Assembly: GCF_016918545.1 (NCBI RefSeq)
Contig: NZ_JAFFQC010000008.1
Location: forward strand, 81,526 to 145,525
Length of the DNA: 64,000 nucleotides
Direction of reading: 5' to 3'
Origin: Desulfobulbus alkaliphilus
GTDB taxonomy: Bacteria; Desulfobacterota; Desulfobulbia; Desulfobulbales; Desulfobulbaceae
Shown piece after piece: positions 9,271 through 18,039 of this stretch. Position 1 is the first letter of the stretch. Each line of letters opens with the position of its first letter. The notes under the pieces are model-generated. The model had not been told where the DNA came from, made no database searches, and saw nothing but the letters and a program-made list of their open reading frames with translations. A program made the translations under genes and the position numbers.

Positions 9271-9785
9271 GTGAAGCACTGTCCGCCAAGAAAAAAGATA
9301 TAGTTGGCCTGTGGATTGACAGAACTCTTGACAGCTATTCTTCTCCCGGTTTTTTCAAAAAATCGACGGATCCTTTTGCCAATCCGGTTGGCAGCATTAT
9401 CTCCCAAGGCCTCACCATCCTGTACGAACACTTGCTGGCCAATGCTGAACAGCAGGAATTTGTAGAACCCCTTGATCAGGTGGTTCGAATCCGGGCTGTG
9501 CAGGATTTCGCGCCATCCCAAGCCATGGCCCCTTTTCTGGAATTGAAATGGGTGATTCGGCAGATTTTTTCCGCCTCCAAGGAAACCCGGCACCTGCTGG
9601 GTGAGTTGGATAAACTTGATTGCAGAATTGACGCCATGGCCCTGGCGGCCTTTGACAACTACCTTGTATGCCGGGAACAACTATTTCGTAACCGAATCCG
9701 CGAACTGAAAAGCGGCAGAGCTATCCTGACGGATTCGGCATGCCCTTCGGCGATAATGCGACACAACAACGACCAGAGTGCATAG
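9261..9785 (+). CDS. RsbRD N-terminal domain protein upstream of dsrMKJOP
   Basis: A 174-residue all-helical cytoplasmic protein matching the RsbRD N-terminal region of stressosome-type RsbT co-antagonists. It opens with LSEALSAKKKDIVGLWIDRTLDSY, has the DPFANPVG turn near residue 40 and a heme/sensor-like helical bundle through FRNRIREL. The STAS domain of full RsbR proteins is absent. In sulfate reducers such genes commonly lie directly upstream of dsrM, as here, so a sensory link to sulfate respiration is likely but unproven. A 282-bp leader separates it from dsrM. Confidence 0.8.
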   Translation: MELSEALSAKKKDIVGLWIDRTLDSYSSPGFFKKSTDPFANPVGSIISQGLTILYEHLLANAEQQEFVEPLDQVVRIRAVQDFAPSQAMAPFLELKWVIRQIFSASKETRHLLGELDKLDCRIDAMALAAFDNYLVCREQLFRNRIRELKSGRAILTDSACPSAIMRHNNDQSA

Positions 9786-9896
9786 GTGGTCAACGAGACA
9801 CGTGATAGCTTGGTGTGCATCGAGTCGCTCTGGCGGCTGTAACCGCAGACATATTGAGACTATTCCGAGGATACATTTGACAGCGTAACAGAGCAT

Positions 9897-9950
9897 CAGG
9901 GGGAAGAGAGCCGTTGCTGGACGGCCAGAGTCAGGATGAGCTGCCCCCTG
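9897..9950 (+). promoter_or_regulatory. Stem-loop in the 282-bp leader before dsrM
   Basis: Between the RsbRD stop (9785) and dsrM (10068) a 7-bp GC-rich stem, CAGGGGG (9897) with CCCCCTG (9944), encloses an inner CCGTTGCTGGACGG hairpin. It is followed by TCTTCATTGT rather than a strong U run, so it may be a weak terminator after the RsbRD gene or a folded leader of the dsr operon. Nothing else recognisable lies in the interval apart from the ribosome binding site AAGGAG before dsrM. Confidence 0.35.
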
Positions 9951-10067
9951 TCTTCATTGTGTATGACCGGTCAGATCGTCACCATCGCAAAGAGAACGTT
10001 TCTGGTTCCGGCCTTAATCATAACGTATTGGACGTTAGTGTTTAACAAGAATGAGAAGGAGTGATCG

Positions 10068-11087
10068 ATGAAGTACGCCTTCCCTTTGGCGGCAGTAATT
10101 GCCCTGGTGTTGATTGCGCTGATTGGAGTGCAGATACCGGGAATGCAATATCTTTTTGGTGTTGCCATTCCCTATCTGGCCATGGCGCTGTTTTTAGGCG
10201 GTTTTTGTTACAGGGTCATCTATTGGGCCAAATCGCCGGTCCCGTTTAAAATTCCCACCACCTGTGGTCAGGGCTACTCGCTGCCCTGGGTCAAGCAGGA
10301 TAAACTGGAAGCGCCGGTGAACACCGGGCAGGTCATCGCTAGACTGTTCCTGGAAATCTTTCTGTTCCGCTCACTGTGGAGAAACACCAAGGCCACCGTC
10401 CATAGCGGTCCGAAATTAACCTACGAGTCGAGCAAGTGGCTCTGGCTGTTCGGTATCCTGTTCCATTACAGTTTCCTGGTCATAATCATCCGCCATATGC
10501 GATATTTCCTCGATCCAGTGCCCTGGCTGGTCTCTTTCGTGGAAACCGCTGACTCATTACTGGAGATCGGCTCACCCCTGATGTACACGACCGACGTGGT
10601 CATCATCCTTGGCCTCCTTTTTCTGCTGGCACGAAGGCTGTTCAATCCCCAGGTCCGGTACATTTCCCTGTCCAACGATTACTTCCCGCTCTTTCTCATT
10701 CTCGCCATCTGCATCACCGGTATTCTCATGCGGTATGGCCTGCGCACCAATGTGGACATCGTTGCCATCAAGCAACTGGCCGTTGGCCTGGTCACCTTCA
10801 GCCCGACCATTGTGGCTGAAATCAGCTCTTTATTCTATGTCCACCTTTTCCTGGTCTGCGTCCTGCTGGCCTATTTTCCCTTCAGCAAGCTGATGCACCT
10901 GGGGGGCGTTTTCCTCAGCCCAACCAGAAATATGGCTAACGACTCGCGCATGAAACGGCACATCAATCCGTGGAACCCCGATATCAAGCCTCACTCGTAT
11001 GCGGCTTATGAGGATGAATTCCGAGAAGACATGGTCGAACAGGGCATTCCGGTGGAAAAAGAGCTGCCTCCCAAGGCAAATGACTAA
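10068..11087 (+). CDS. dsrM: DsrM, membrane cytochrome b-type subunit of DsrMKJOP
   Basis: The 339-residue integral membrane subunit that oxidises menaquinol and passes electrons to DsrK in dissimilatory sulfate reduction. It resembles NarI-type di-heme cytochrome b. About six hydrophobic segments are visible: residues 2-20, 24-45, around 127-150, 170-195, 210-230 and 250-275. Candidate heme His residues occur in the HYSFLVIIIRHMRY region and in YVHLFLVCVLLAYFPFSKLMHLGG. AAGGAG lies 7 nt before the ATG. It begins a tightly spaced five-gene operon in the canonical order M-K-J-O-P. Confidence 0.96.
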   Translation: MKYAFPLAAVIALVLIALIGVQIPGMQYLFGVAIPYLAMALFLGGFCYRVIYWAKSPVPFKIPTTCGQGYSLPWVKQDKLEAPVNTGQVIARLFLEIFLFRSLWRNTKATVHSGPKLTYESSKWLWLFGILFHYSFLVIIIRHMRYFLDPVPWLVSFVETADSLLEIGSPLMYTTDVVIILGLLFLLARRLFNPQVRYISLSNDYFPLFLILAICITGILMRYGLRTNVDIVAIKQLAVGLVTFSPTIVAEISSLFYVHLFLVCVLLAYFPFSKLMHLGGVFLSPTRNMANDSRMKRHINPWNPDIKPHSYAAYEDEFREDMVEQGIPVEKELPPKAND

Positions 11088-11121
11088 AGCTGGATAATTT
11101 CTAGAGCATAAGGATATAGCA

Positions 11122-12753
11122 ATGGCAGTAGTAAAGGTAGATAAGCTGGCAAGGAGCGTTGCCGAGGGACCTACGCTGATGACAGGCTCCATCCCGAAGC
11201 GGGACTGGATGGACACCCCTGTGGTGTTCAAGCCTGGTAATTATGCCTATCCGACCAAACCCGAGGTACTCAAGTATCTGGACAGTCAGAAAGGTGTCAG
11301 TTTTCCCAACGCACGCGAATGGAATCCGGAACAGGACGACTGGAAACTTCCGGAAAACTGGAAAGACATTATCCTTCAGGGTTTGGCTGATCGGCTGGAT
11401 CGCTTTCGTTCCCTGAAGATTTTCATGGACTGCTGCGTTCGCTGCGGTGCCTGCTCCGACAAGTGCCATTTTTTCCTTGGCACCGGGGATCCGAAAAACA
11501 TGCCGGTGTTGCGTGCTGAACTGCTACGTTCAGTCTACCGGCAGGATTTCACCCGCGCCGGCAAGATTCTCGGTAAACTCGCCGGAGGCCGTGAAATGAC
11601 GGTGGGTGTCCTCAAAGAATGGTTTATGTATGCCTACCAGTGTACTGAGTGTCGGCGCTGTTCCGTGTTCTGTCCTTATGGTATTGACACCGCCGAGATC
11701 ACCATGATGCTCCGTGAACTGCTGCACCTGGTCGGCGTTGGCATCAACTGGGCAATGGAACCCGTGTCAAACTCGAACCGGACCGGTAACCACATGGGTC
11801 TGACCCCTCAGGCCTTCAAGGGCAATGTCGAATTTCTCTGCGAGGACATTGAAAACCTCACCGGGGTCAAGGTGAACCCCACCTTCAACCGCAAAGGGGC
11901 CGAGGTGCTGTTTGTCACCCCATCGGCGGATGTTTTCGCCGAACCCGGTATCTTCACCTGCATGGGCTACCTGTTGCTGTTCGAGGCCATCGGCCTTGAT
12001 TACACCTGGTCGACCTATGCCTCCGAAGGTGGCAACTTCGGCCTGTTCACCTCCAACGAGATGATGAAAAAGCTCAACGGCAAAATCTATGCGGAGGCCA
12101 ATCGACTTAAGTCCCGCTGGATCCTGGGCGGCGAATGCGGTCACATGTGGCGCGTCCTCCACCAGTATATGGATACCATGAATGGACCCACCGATTTCAT
12201 GGAAATCCCCCGTTCACCGATTACCGGCACGGTGTTTGAAAATGCCAGATCAACGAAGATGGTCCACATCTCCGAATTCACTGCCGATCTGATCAAAAAC
12301 GGCAAAATTACCCTGGACAAGAGCCGGAACGCGCACGTCAAGGCTACGTTCCATGATTCCTGTAACCCTTCCCGTGCCATGGGTCTGCTTGAAGAACCCC
12401 GGTACATCCTTGATCATGTAGTCGACAACTGGGTGGAAATGCCCGCCAACACTATCCGCGAGCAGACCTTCTGTTGCGGCTCGGGAACGGCGCTCAACAC
12501 CGACGAAATCATGGAACTCCGCATGCGCTCCGGTTTTCCACGCGCCAACGCGGTGAAATATGTCCACGACAAGCATGGTGTCAACACCCTTGGCTGTGTA
12601 TGCGCTATTGATCGCGCCACCCTGACCACGCTCATGGACTACTGGGTCCCTGCTGTACAGGTGGCCGGTCTGAGCGAGTTGGTCGGCAACGCTTTAGTTA
12701 TCGAAGGTGAGCAACGACAAGACCTGACCGAAGGGCTCAGGACCATGGTATAA
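11122..12753 (+). CDS. dsrK: DsrK, iron-sulfur catalytic subunit of DsrMKJOP
   Basis: A 543-residue HdrD-like subunit on the cytoplasmic face, thought to reduce the DsrC trisulfide or disulfide with electrons from DsrM. Two 4Fe-4S motifs are visible near residues 105 and 170: CCVRCGACSDKCHF and CTECRRCSVFCPYG. Later come the CCG-type blocks HDSCNPSR (near 415) and FCCGSGTAL (near 455), plus ECGHMWRVL, the ligands of the special catalytic cluster in HdrB/HdrD-type proteins. There is no signal peptide. It lies 34 nt after dsrM with AAGGA upstream of its ATG. Confidence 0.96.
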   Translation: MAVVKVDKLARSVAEGPTLMTGSIPKRDWMDTPVVFKPGNYAYPTKPEVLKYLDSQKGVSFPNAREWNPEQDDWKLPENWKDIILQGLADRLDRFRSLKIFMDCCVRCGACSDKCHFFLGTGDPKNMPVLRAELLRSVYRQDFTRAGKILGKLAGGREMTVGVLKEWFMYAYQCTECRRCSVFCPYGIDTAEITMMLRELLHLVGVGINWAMEPVSNSNRTGNHMGLTPQAFKGNVEFLCEDIENLTGVKVNPTFNRKGAEVLFVTPSADVFAEPGIFTCMGYLLLFEAIGLDYTWSTYASEGGNFGLFTSNEMMKKLNGKIYAEANRLKSRWILGGECGHMWRVLHQYMDTMNGPTDFMEIPRSPITGTVFENARSTKMVHISEFTADLIKNGKITLDKSRNAHVKATFHDSCNPSRAMGLLEEPRYILDHVVDNWVEMPANTIREQTFCCGSGTALNTDEIMELRMRSGFPRANAVKYVHDKHGVNTLGCVCAIDRATLTTLMDYWVPAVQVAGLSELVGNALVIEGEQRQDLTEGLRTMV

Positions 12754-12782
12754 TCTACCGGCAGGAATGGAGGATACAAGAG

Positions 12783-13157
12783 ATGTATGACAGCGGTAAA
12801 ATAATCCCGGGACTGTTGATTTTCGTCCTGTTTGTCACCATACCCATATGGTACAACCGCGGTACCGCCCAGGCAGTACCGGAAATCGTGTTGCCGAAAG
12901 ATGTCGAGAGCTGTGTCCTGCCTCTGGCGGCTATCCGGTCCGATCATATGAAGCTGCTGATGACCTGGCGTGACGATGTGTTACGGGATGGCGATCGATC
13001 GACCTTTGAGATTGAAGGCAAGCAATACCAGAAGAGCCTGACACTGACCTGTTTGCAGTGTCACGCCAATAAGGAACAGTTCTGTGACCCTTGCCACACC
13101 TATGTGGCCGTCAGACAACCTAACTGCTGGGATTGCCATTTTGCTCCAGTTGAGTGA
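12783..13157 (+). CDS. dsrJ: DsrJ, triheme cytochrome c of DsrMKJOP
   Basis: A 124-residue periplasmic triheme c-type cytochrome anchored by an uncleaved N-terminal segment (IIPGLLIFVLFVTIPIWY). Three CxxCH heme sites are clustered at the C terminus: CLQCH, CDPCH and CWDCH, the expected number for DsrJ. An extra Cys sits at about residue 40 (VESCVLP), a position where DsrJ heme ligation is known to be unusual. The gene follows dsrK by 29 nt and is followed directly by dsrO. Confidence 0.95.
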   Translation: MYDSGKIIPGLLIFVLFVTIPIWYNRGTAQAVPEIVLPKDVESCVLPLAAIRSDHMKLLMTWRDDVLRDGDRSTFEIEGKQYQKSLTLTCLQCHANKEQFCDPCHTYVAVRQPNCWDCHFAPVE

Positions 13158-13180
13158 ACGGCAAAGGAGGAGATAGACAG

Positions 13181-14008
13181 ATGGATATAAAACGACGAAA
13201 TTTCCTCAAAGTGGCCGGCATCACCACCCTCGCCGGACTTGGAGGAACCGCGGTGGTTGGTCGGTTGGTCGCCAGCTCAGGTCTTGCGCAAGCCGCGGGT
13301 GGTCAAGGCGCAGCACAAGCAGGCCAAGCCAACCTCAATGGCAATCAAACCAATCCCGGTGTCAAGCGATATGGCATGATCATCAATCTCAAATCCTTCC
13401 GGGACGACCCAACCCTGGGAGAAAAAATTGTTGAGGCCTGTCATTCCTACAACAACGTGCCTGATGTCCCCAATCCTAAAGACGAAATCAAATGGATCTG
13501 GATGACACGGTACGAAAACGCATTTCATGAAAACTACCACCTGTACAGAGATGAGGCCACCGAAAAACAGGAGCTGCCTGTCCTCTGCAACCATTGCGAC
13601 AAACCACCCTGTGTCCGGGTTTGTCCGACCAAGGCAACCTTCCGCAACAGGGATGGTGTTGTGGTCATGGATTATCATCGCTGCATTGGTTGTCGGTTCT
13701 GCATGGCCGCCTGTCCCTACGGCATGCGCAGTTTTAATTATATCGAACCCGCTCCCTATATAAGCAACCTGAACCAGAACAAACCGCGAAGAATGCGGGG
13801 GGTGGTTGAGAAGTGCAACTTCTGCGTTGGGCGCATAGAGGTAGGACAACTTCCAGCCTGTGTCGAGGCGTGCGGCGAGAGCAAGGCTCTGGTCTTTGGC
13901 GATCTCAATGATCCAGACTCTGAGATCAGAAAACTGCTGAGGGAAAATCATACCATTCTGCGCAACCCATCCCTTGGCACTCTTCCTTCAGTCTTCTATA
14001 TAGTATGA
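13181..14008 (+). CDS. dsrO: DsrO, periplasmic ferredoxin-like subunit of DsrMKJOP
   Basis: A 275-residue Tat-exported iron-sulfur protein that links DsrJ to the membrane subunit DsrP. The N terminus (MDIKRRNFLKVAGITTLAG) is a twin-arginine signal. Cysteine clusters typical of the four-cluster HybA/NrfC family follow: CNHCDKPPCVRVCPTKAT, CIGCRFCMAACPYGMR and CNFCVGRIEVGQLPACVEAC. I start at ATG 13181 because AAAGGAGGAG lies just upstream and the Tat signal begins there. A GTG at 13154 in the same frame would overlap dsrJ and add an untypical leader. Confidence 0.95.
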   Translation: MDIKRRNFLKVAGITTLAGLGGTAVVGRLVASSGLAQAAGGQGAAQAGQANLNGNQTNPGVKRYGMIINLKSFRDDPTLGEKIVEACHSYNNVPDVPNPKDEIKWIWMTRYENAFHENYHLYRDEATEKQELPVLCNHCDKPPCVRVCPTKATFRNRDGVVVMDYHRCIGCRFCMAACPYGMRSFNYIEPAPYISNLNQNKPRRMRGVVEKCNFCVGRIEVGQLPACVEACGESKALVFGDLNDPDSEIRKLLRENHTILRNPSLGTLPSVFYIV

Positions 14009-14015
14009 GGCAGCC

Positions 14016-15188
14016 ATGTTTGAGAAAGCATTAAAAGGAAACAACTACTACTGGATGTGGCTGGCCTTTCTCGGCTTTTTTATCGCCGTGGCCGTGGTCG
14101 CCTACCTTCGGCAATATTTTGTCGGATTAACGATTACCGGAATGAGTCGTGATGTCTCCTGGGGGCTGTATATTTCTCAGTTTACCTTCCTGGTCGGTGT
14201 AGCCGCCGGGGGTGTCATGCTCGTTCTTCCTTATTATATTCATAATTTCAAGGCATTTGGTCGCATCACCATTCTTGGAGAATTCCTGGCGATTTCCGCA
14301 CTGATCATGTGCCTGATGTTTATCATGGCCGACCTGGGGCAACCTCTGCGTGGCCTTAATGTTGTCCTGTTCCCCTCTCCGGGATCCATGCTTTTCTGGG
14401 ATATGATAGTCCTCTGGGGCTACCTCATCCTTAACATTCTATGCGGTTGGGTTGTCCTCACCTCGGAGCGAAACCAGATCGCTCCTCCCAAGTGGATCTA
14501 TTTTTTCATTTATCTGTCCATCCCTTTTGCCTTTTCCATCCACACTGTCACCGCCATGCTGTACTGCGGTCTTCCCGGTCGCCACTTCTGGTTGACAGCT
14601 ATCACGGTACCCCGATTTCTCGCCTCGGCTTTTGCCGCCGGTCCGGCACTGATTGTCATCATGGCCTTGATCCTCAAGCGTGTTGCTAATTTTGATGCTG
14701 GCAAGGAAGCAATAGATAAAATAGTTACTATTATCATTTATGCTGCTATTGCCAACGTCTTTTTTCTTGCCATGGAATTTTTCGTTGGCTTCTACTCCAA
14801 CATTCCGGGCCACATGCACACCATAGAGTACCTGTTCTTTGGCCTGGAACACCACGGAAATGTCTACAACAATCTTGTGCCCTTCATGTGGGCCTTTATC
14901 GCCCTCTTTTTTGTCGGCTTGGCCCTGCTCAGCAATCCCGGCACCCGAAGAGGAAACGACCTGTGGCTGGGTCTCGGCTGCGCCTCGATCTTCACCGCAT
15001 TCTGGCTGGACAAGGGCCTTGGTTTCGTCCTTGGCGGTTTTGTCCCCAGCCCGCTGGAAGAAATAACCGAGTACTACCCGACCCTCAATGAAATTTTCAT
15101 CACCATAGGGATCTGGGCAACCGGATTTTTCATCCTCACTATTCTCTACAAGATAGCCATCGGCGTCGAGCACGAAGTCGAAGCCTGA
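14016..15188 (+). CDS. dsrP: DsrP, NrfD-like quinone-interacting membrane subunit
   Basis: A 390-residue NrfD/PsrC-family integral membrane protein that exchanges electrons between the quinone pool and DsrO. About ten hydrophobic segments are visible through the whole length, starting with WLAFLGFFIAVAVVAYL. The family-typical stretch MSRDVSWGLYISQFTFLVG lies near residue 45. It has no cofactor motif of its own, as expected. It starts 7 nt after dsrO, and its stop is followed within 25 nt by a strong terminator, so the operon ends here. Confidence 0.95.
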   Translation: MFEKALKGNNYYWMWLAFLGFFIAVAVVAYLRQYFVGLTITGMSRDVSWGLYISQFTFLVGVAAGGVMLVLPYYIHNFKAFGRITILGEFLAISALIMCLMFIMADLGQPLRGLNVVLFPSPGSMLFWDMIVLWGYLILNILCGWVVLTSERNQIAPPKWIYFFIYLSIPFAFSIHTVTAMLYCGLPGRHFWLTAITVPRFLASAFAAGPALIVIMALILKRVANFDAGKEAIDKIVTIIIYAAIANVFFLAMEFFVGFYSNIPGHMHTIEYLFFGLEHHGNVYNNLVPFMWAFIALFFVGLALLSNPGTRRGNDLWLGLGCASIFTAFWLDKGLGFVLGGFVPSPLEEITEYYPTLNEIFITIGIWATGFFILTILYKIAIGVEHEVEA

Positions 15189-15210
15189 CACCAATCAGAA
15201 TCTTCTCCAT

Positions 15211-15240
15211 ACCCCCCGAGTCATCGGGGGGTTTTTTTTT
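15211..15240 (+). terminator. Rho-independent terminator of the dsr operon
   Basis: A perfect 8-bp stem CCCCCCGA / TCGGGGGG with loop GTCA, followed by nine T residues, placed 23 nt after the dsrP stop. Confidence 0.95.
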
Positions 15241-15249
15241 GCCTTTCAT

Positions 15250-15462
15250 CCTGGATCCGTGAGCGTTTGTCCGTGCGTCAGCTTCGTTGTTCGTGACCGT
15301 TCGATTAAAGTACACTTTATCGAACGGTTACGGACAATGAAGAGGGGTGACGGACGCCCCGAAGGGCGGCTGGTGCAGGGTATTCTCAAGGATTTTGCTG
15401 CACTTATAAGCTGATTACAGCAAGATATATCCAAAGCACGAGTCCAGCCGTCACGGATTCAG
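15250..15462 (-). repeat. MITE-like element, copy 4 (full length)
   Basis: About 213 bp in reverse orientation, from CCTGGATCCGTGAGCG to CACGGATTCAG, placed between the dsr terminator and the 3' end of the prepilin peptidase gene. I could not see an exact target duplication (TTCAT before, TTTGA after), so one border may have drifted. Confidence 0.88.
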
Positions 15463-15477
15463 ATTTGATTCAAGGGA

Positions 15478-16263
15478 TCAGAATCCGCTCATGCTGAGAT
15501 ACATCGTCCAAAGCGAGTTAATCTGATCATTGAAAATCAGATACGCCATGGCCCCCAACGCCAGAAAAGGCCCATACGGGATGCGGGTTCTTGCCCCCGT
15601 TTTCTGTTTGATCATCGCCGCTACACCCACCACACTGCCGGCAACTGAACTGGAAAACACCACAAACAGCAGGCTCTGCCAGCCGAGAAAAGCGCCGATC
15701 ATCGCCAGTAGCTTAATATCTCCGCCCCCCATGCCTTCACGTCTGGTGAGAAAGAAATAGCCATAGGCCACCGCGTACAGGATCCCACCACCCAGGAGAA
15801 TCCCCAACCCGGATTGCTGCCAGGTGACCTGGTCATTGAAAAAAGAACCGGCAAACCCTATGGCAATTCCGGGCAGGCTGATACGATCGGGAATTATTTG
15901 ATGATGGAAATCAATAAATATGATAACCAACAAGGCAGCAAAAAAAATAAAATAGAGGATGAATGCAAAACTGAGAGCAAACCGGGCCGCCAAGACCGCC
16001 GCCAGCACAGCCATGGCCAATTCGACCAGCGGATATTGCAGAGATATCGTTTTCCCGCAGGTTCTGCATCGTCCCCGCAGTAGCAGATAACTGATGATCG
16101 GAATGTTATCAAACCAGCGCAGGGGCTGTTTGCACCGCGGACAATGTGATGCGGGAAAGATGATGGACCTGTCTGTTCTGGGCAGGCGCAGGATGACAAC
16201 ATTCAGAAACGAGCCCACCACTGCGCCCAGCAAAGCCGCCGAAAAAATAAGATAAAGTTCCAT
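15478..16263 (-). CDS. pilD: Prepilin peptidase (type IV leader peptidase, A24 family)
   Basis: A 261-residue membrane aspartic protease that cleaves type IV pilin and type II secretion pseudopilin leaders and N-methylates the new N terminus. The methylase domain opens with GAVVGSFLNVVILRLP and carries the two CxxC pairs CPRCKQPL and CRTCGK. The protease Asp residues are in FIDFHHQIIPD and GGGDIKLLAMIGA. Eight hydrophobic segments are visible. No pilin or secretion gene is adjacent; it is divergent from pyrK with 64 bp between them. Confidence 0.95.
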   Translation of the reverse strand: MELYLIFSAALLGAVVGSFLNVVILRLPRTDRSIIFPASHCPRCKQPLRWFDNIPIISYLLLRGRCRTCGKTISLQYPLVELAMAVLAAVLAARFALSFAFILYFIFFAALLVIIFIDFHHQIIPDRISLPGIAIGFAGSFFNDQVTWQQSGLGILLGGGILYAVAYGYFFLTRREGMGGGDIKLLAMIGAFLGWQSLLFVVFSSSVAGSVVGVAAMIKQKTGARTRIPYGPFLALGAMAYLIFNDQINSLWTMYLSMSGF

Positions 16264-16327
16264 TGCAAATAGTTCACCAGTTCATAATCACGGTTTAACC
16301 TCTTCCTTCTTCTTTCTATCTGTTTCC

Positions 16328-17110
16328 ATGCGCGAGTACCAGGAAAATTCCGTTGTCCAGGCGATCGATCGCTTATCCGACTCCTTTCATCGCCTGACCC
16401 TTTTTGCCCCACGGATAGCAGCTGCCGCCCGTCCCGGTCAGTTCGTGATGGCATCCTGTGGAACCACCCTTGATCCGTTGCTGCGGCGGCCTTTTTCGAT
16501 CCATCAAGCCTTTGCTGATGGCGCCCTGGAGCTTCTGGTCAAGGTCATCGGCCGCGGAACCAGTTACCTGTCCACTCTTCGTCCCGGTGCTGAGCTGTCC
16601 CTCATCGGTCCCCTTGGCCGTGGATTTCACCTGACCACTCACGGCCCGGTCACCCTTGTTGGTGGCGGTATCGGTATAGCCCCTCTATTATTTCTCGCCA
16701 GCCATTTGCCAACCGATTCCAAGATATCCACCTGTACCGTGTTGCTCGGGTCCCGGACCAATACGGATCTCCTTGTCCTGACTGAAGAATTCAAACAACT
16801 TGGCTGCCAGGTCCGTACGGCCACTGATGACGGCAGCCTCGGCCACCATGGATTTGTCAGCGAACTCCTGCCCGCTGCTCTTCCCGGAGCGCACATGGTT
16901 TTCACCTGCGGTCCCCATGCGATGATGACCACCGTTGCCCGCCTGTGCCTTGACGCCGGCATACGCTGCGAAGCCTCGCTCGAGGCTCACATGGCTTGCG
17001 GCCTCGGCGCCTGCCTGGGCTGCACTATTCATGGTGCCGGAAACACCTACCGTCATGTCTGCAAACACGGCCCGGTTTTCGATGCCACGGAGGTCGCATG
17101 GACACCTTGA
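16328..17110 (+). CDS. pyrK: PyrK, dihydroorotate dehydrogenase electron-transfer subunit
   Basis: A 260-residue flavoprotein with a 2Fe-2S cluster that lets class 1B dihydroorotate dehydrogenase (PyrD) use NAD+. The FAD part shows LRRPFSIHQ near residue 57, the nucleotide part GGGIGIAPLLFLA near residue 113. The cluster ligands are in CGLGACLGCTIHG and the final Cys in YRHVCKHGPVF. Its last codons overlap the pyrD start by 13 nt, as expected for a stoichiometric partner. Confidence 0.94.
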   Translation: MREYQENSVVQAIDRLSDSFHRLTLFAPRIAAAARPGQFVMASCGTTLDPLLRRPFSIHQAFADGALELLVKVIGRGTSYLSTLRPGAELSLIGPLGRGFHLTTHGPVTLVGGGIGIAPLLFLASHLPTDSKISTCTVLLGSRTNTDLLVLTEEFKQLGCQVRTATDDGSLGHHGFVSELLPAALPGAHMVFTCGPHAMMTTVARLCLDAGIRCEASLEAHMACGLGACLGCTIHGAGNTYRHVCKHGPVFDATEVAWTP

Positions 17111-18039
17111 CCACTGCCGTACCTCCGGAAATGAAGATCTCGCTTGGCCCTTTGCACCTGGCCAATCCGGTGATGACCGCCTCCGGAACCTTCGGGTATG
17201 GTGCCGAGTTTTCCAACCTGGTCGACTTGCAGCGTCTGGGCGCCTTGGTAGTCAAGGGGATCTCTCTTGAGCCTCGACCTGGTAACCCACCGCCGCGGGT
17301 CGTCGAGACCGCCTGCGGCATGCTCAATGCCATCGGTCTGGAAAATGTCGGCCTGGATCGCTTTATTCACCAAAAAATGCCGTTTTTGCGCACCTGCGGT
17401 AGCCGAATCATTGTCAACATCCTTGGTGACTCCATTGACGAATACGCCATTCTTGCGGAAAAATTAACCCTGGTCACTGGTGTCGATGGTCTGGAGGTCA
17501 ATATCTCCTGTCCCAATGTCAAGAAAGGCGGAGTTGCCTTTGGCACGGTTCCGGAGATGGCCGCCGCTGTGACTCGGGCGGTGAAGAACGCCACCGACCT
17601 TCCTGTCATCATCAAGTTGTCTCCCAACGTCACTGACATCGCCGCCATGGCCAAGGCCGTTGATGAAAGCGGTGCTGATGCAGTTTCCCTGATCAATACC
17701 CTGATCGGCATGGCCATCGATATCCACAGCCAAAAACCAAAACTGGCCAATATAATCGGCGGTCTTTCAGGCCCAGCCATCAAACCTGTTGCCCTGCGCA
17801 TGGTCTGGCAGGTTGCTCGGACGGTATCGATTCCAGTTGTCGGAATCGGCGGGATTGGTACCGCTGAAGACGCCATTGAGTTTCTCCTTGCCGGGGCCTC
17901 GGCAGTGCAGATCGGGACAGCCAACTTTTACAACCCGGCAGCAGCGGAACAGATACTCACCGGGATCGAAGCCTACCTCAGCCGGCAGGGGGCTTCGTCG
18001 ATTCATGACATCATCGGCTCCCTGCGGACGACCATCTAA
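17098..18039 (+). CDS. pyrD: PyrD, class 1B dihydroorotate dehydrogenase
   Basis: A 313-residue FMN TIM-barrel enzyme oxidising dihydroorotate to orotate in pyrimidine synthesis. Signatures include PVMTASGTFGYG, the active-site Cys region VNISCPNVKKGG, VIIKLSPNVTDI, and the FMN phosphate sites GLSGPAIKP and VGIGGIG. ATG 17098 is preceded by GGAGG inside pyrK; an upstream ATG at 16996 would bury a long leader in pyrK. Its stop TAA shares a base with the aroD start (TAATG). Confidence 0.95.
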   Translation: MDTLTTAVPPEMKISLGPLHLANPVMTASGTFGYGAEFSNLVDLQRLGALVVKGISLEPRPGNPPPRVVETACGMLNAIGLENVGLDRFIHQKMPFLRTCGSRIIVNILGDSIDEYAILAEKLTLVTGVDGLEVNISCPNVKKGGVAFGTVPEMAAAVTRAVKNATDLPVIIKLSPNVTDIAAMAKAVDESGADAVSLINTLIGMAIDIHSQKPKLANIIGGLSGPAIKPVALRMVWQVARTVSIPVVGIGGIGTAEDAIEFLLAGASAVQIGTANFYNPAAAEQILTGIEAYLSRQGASSIHDIIGSLRTTI

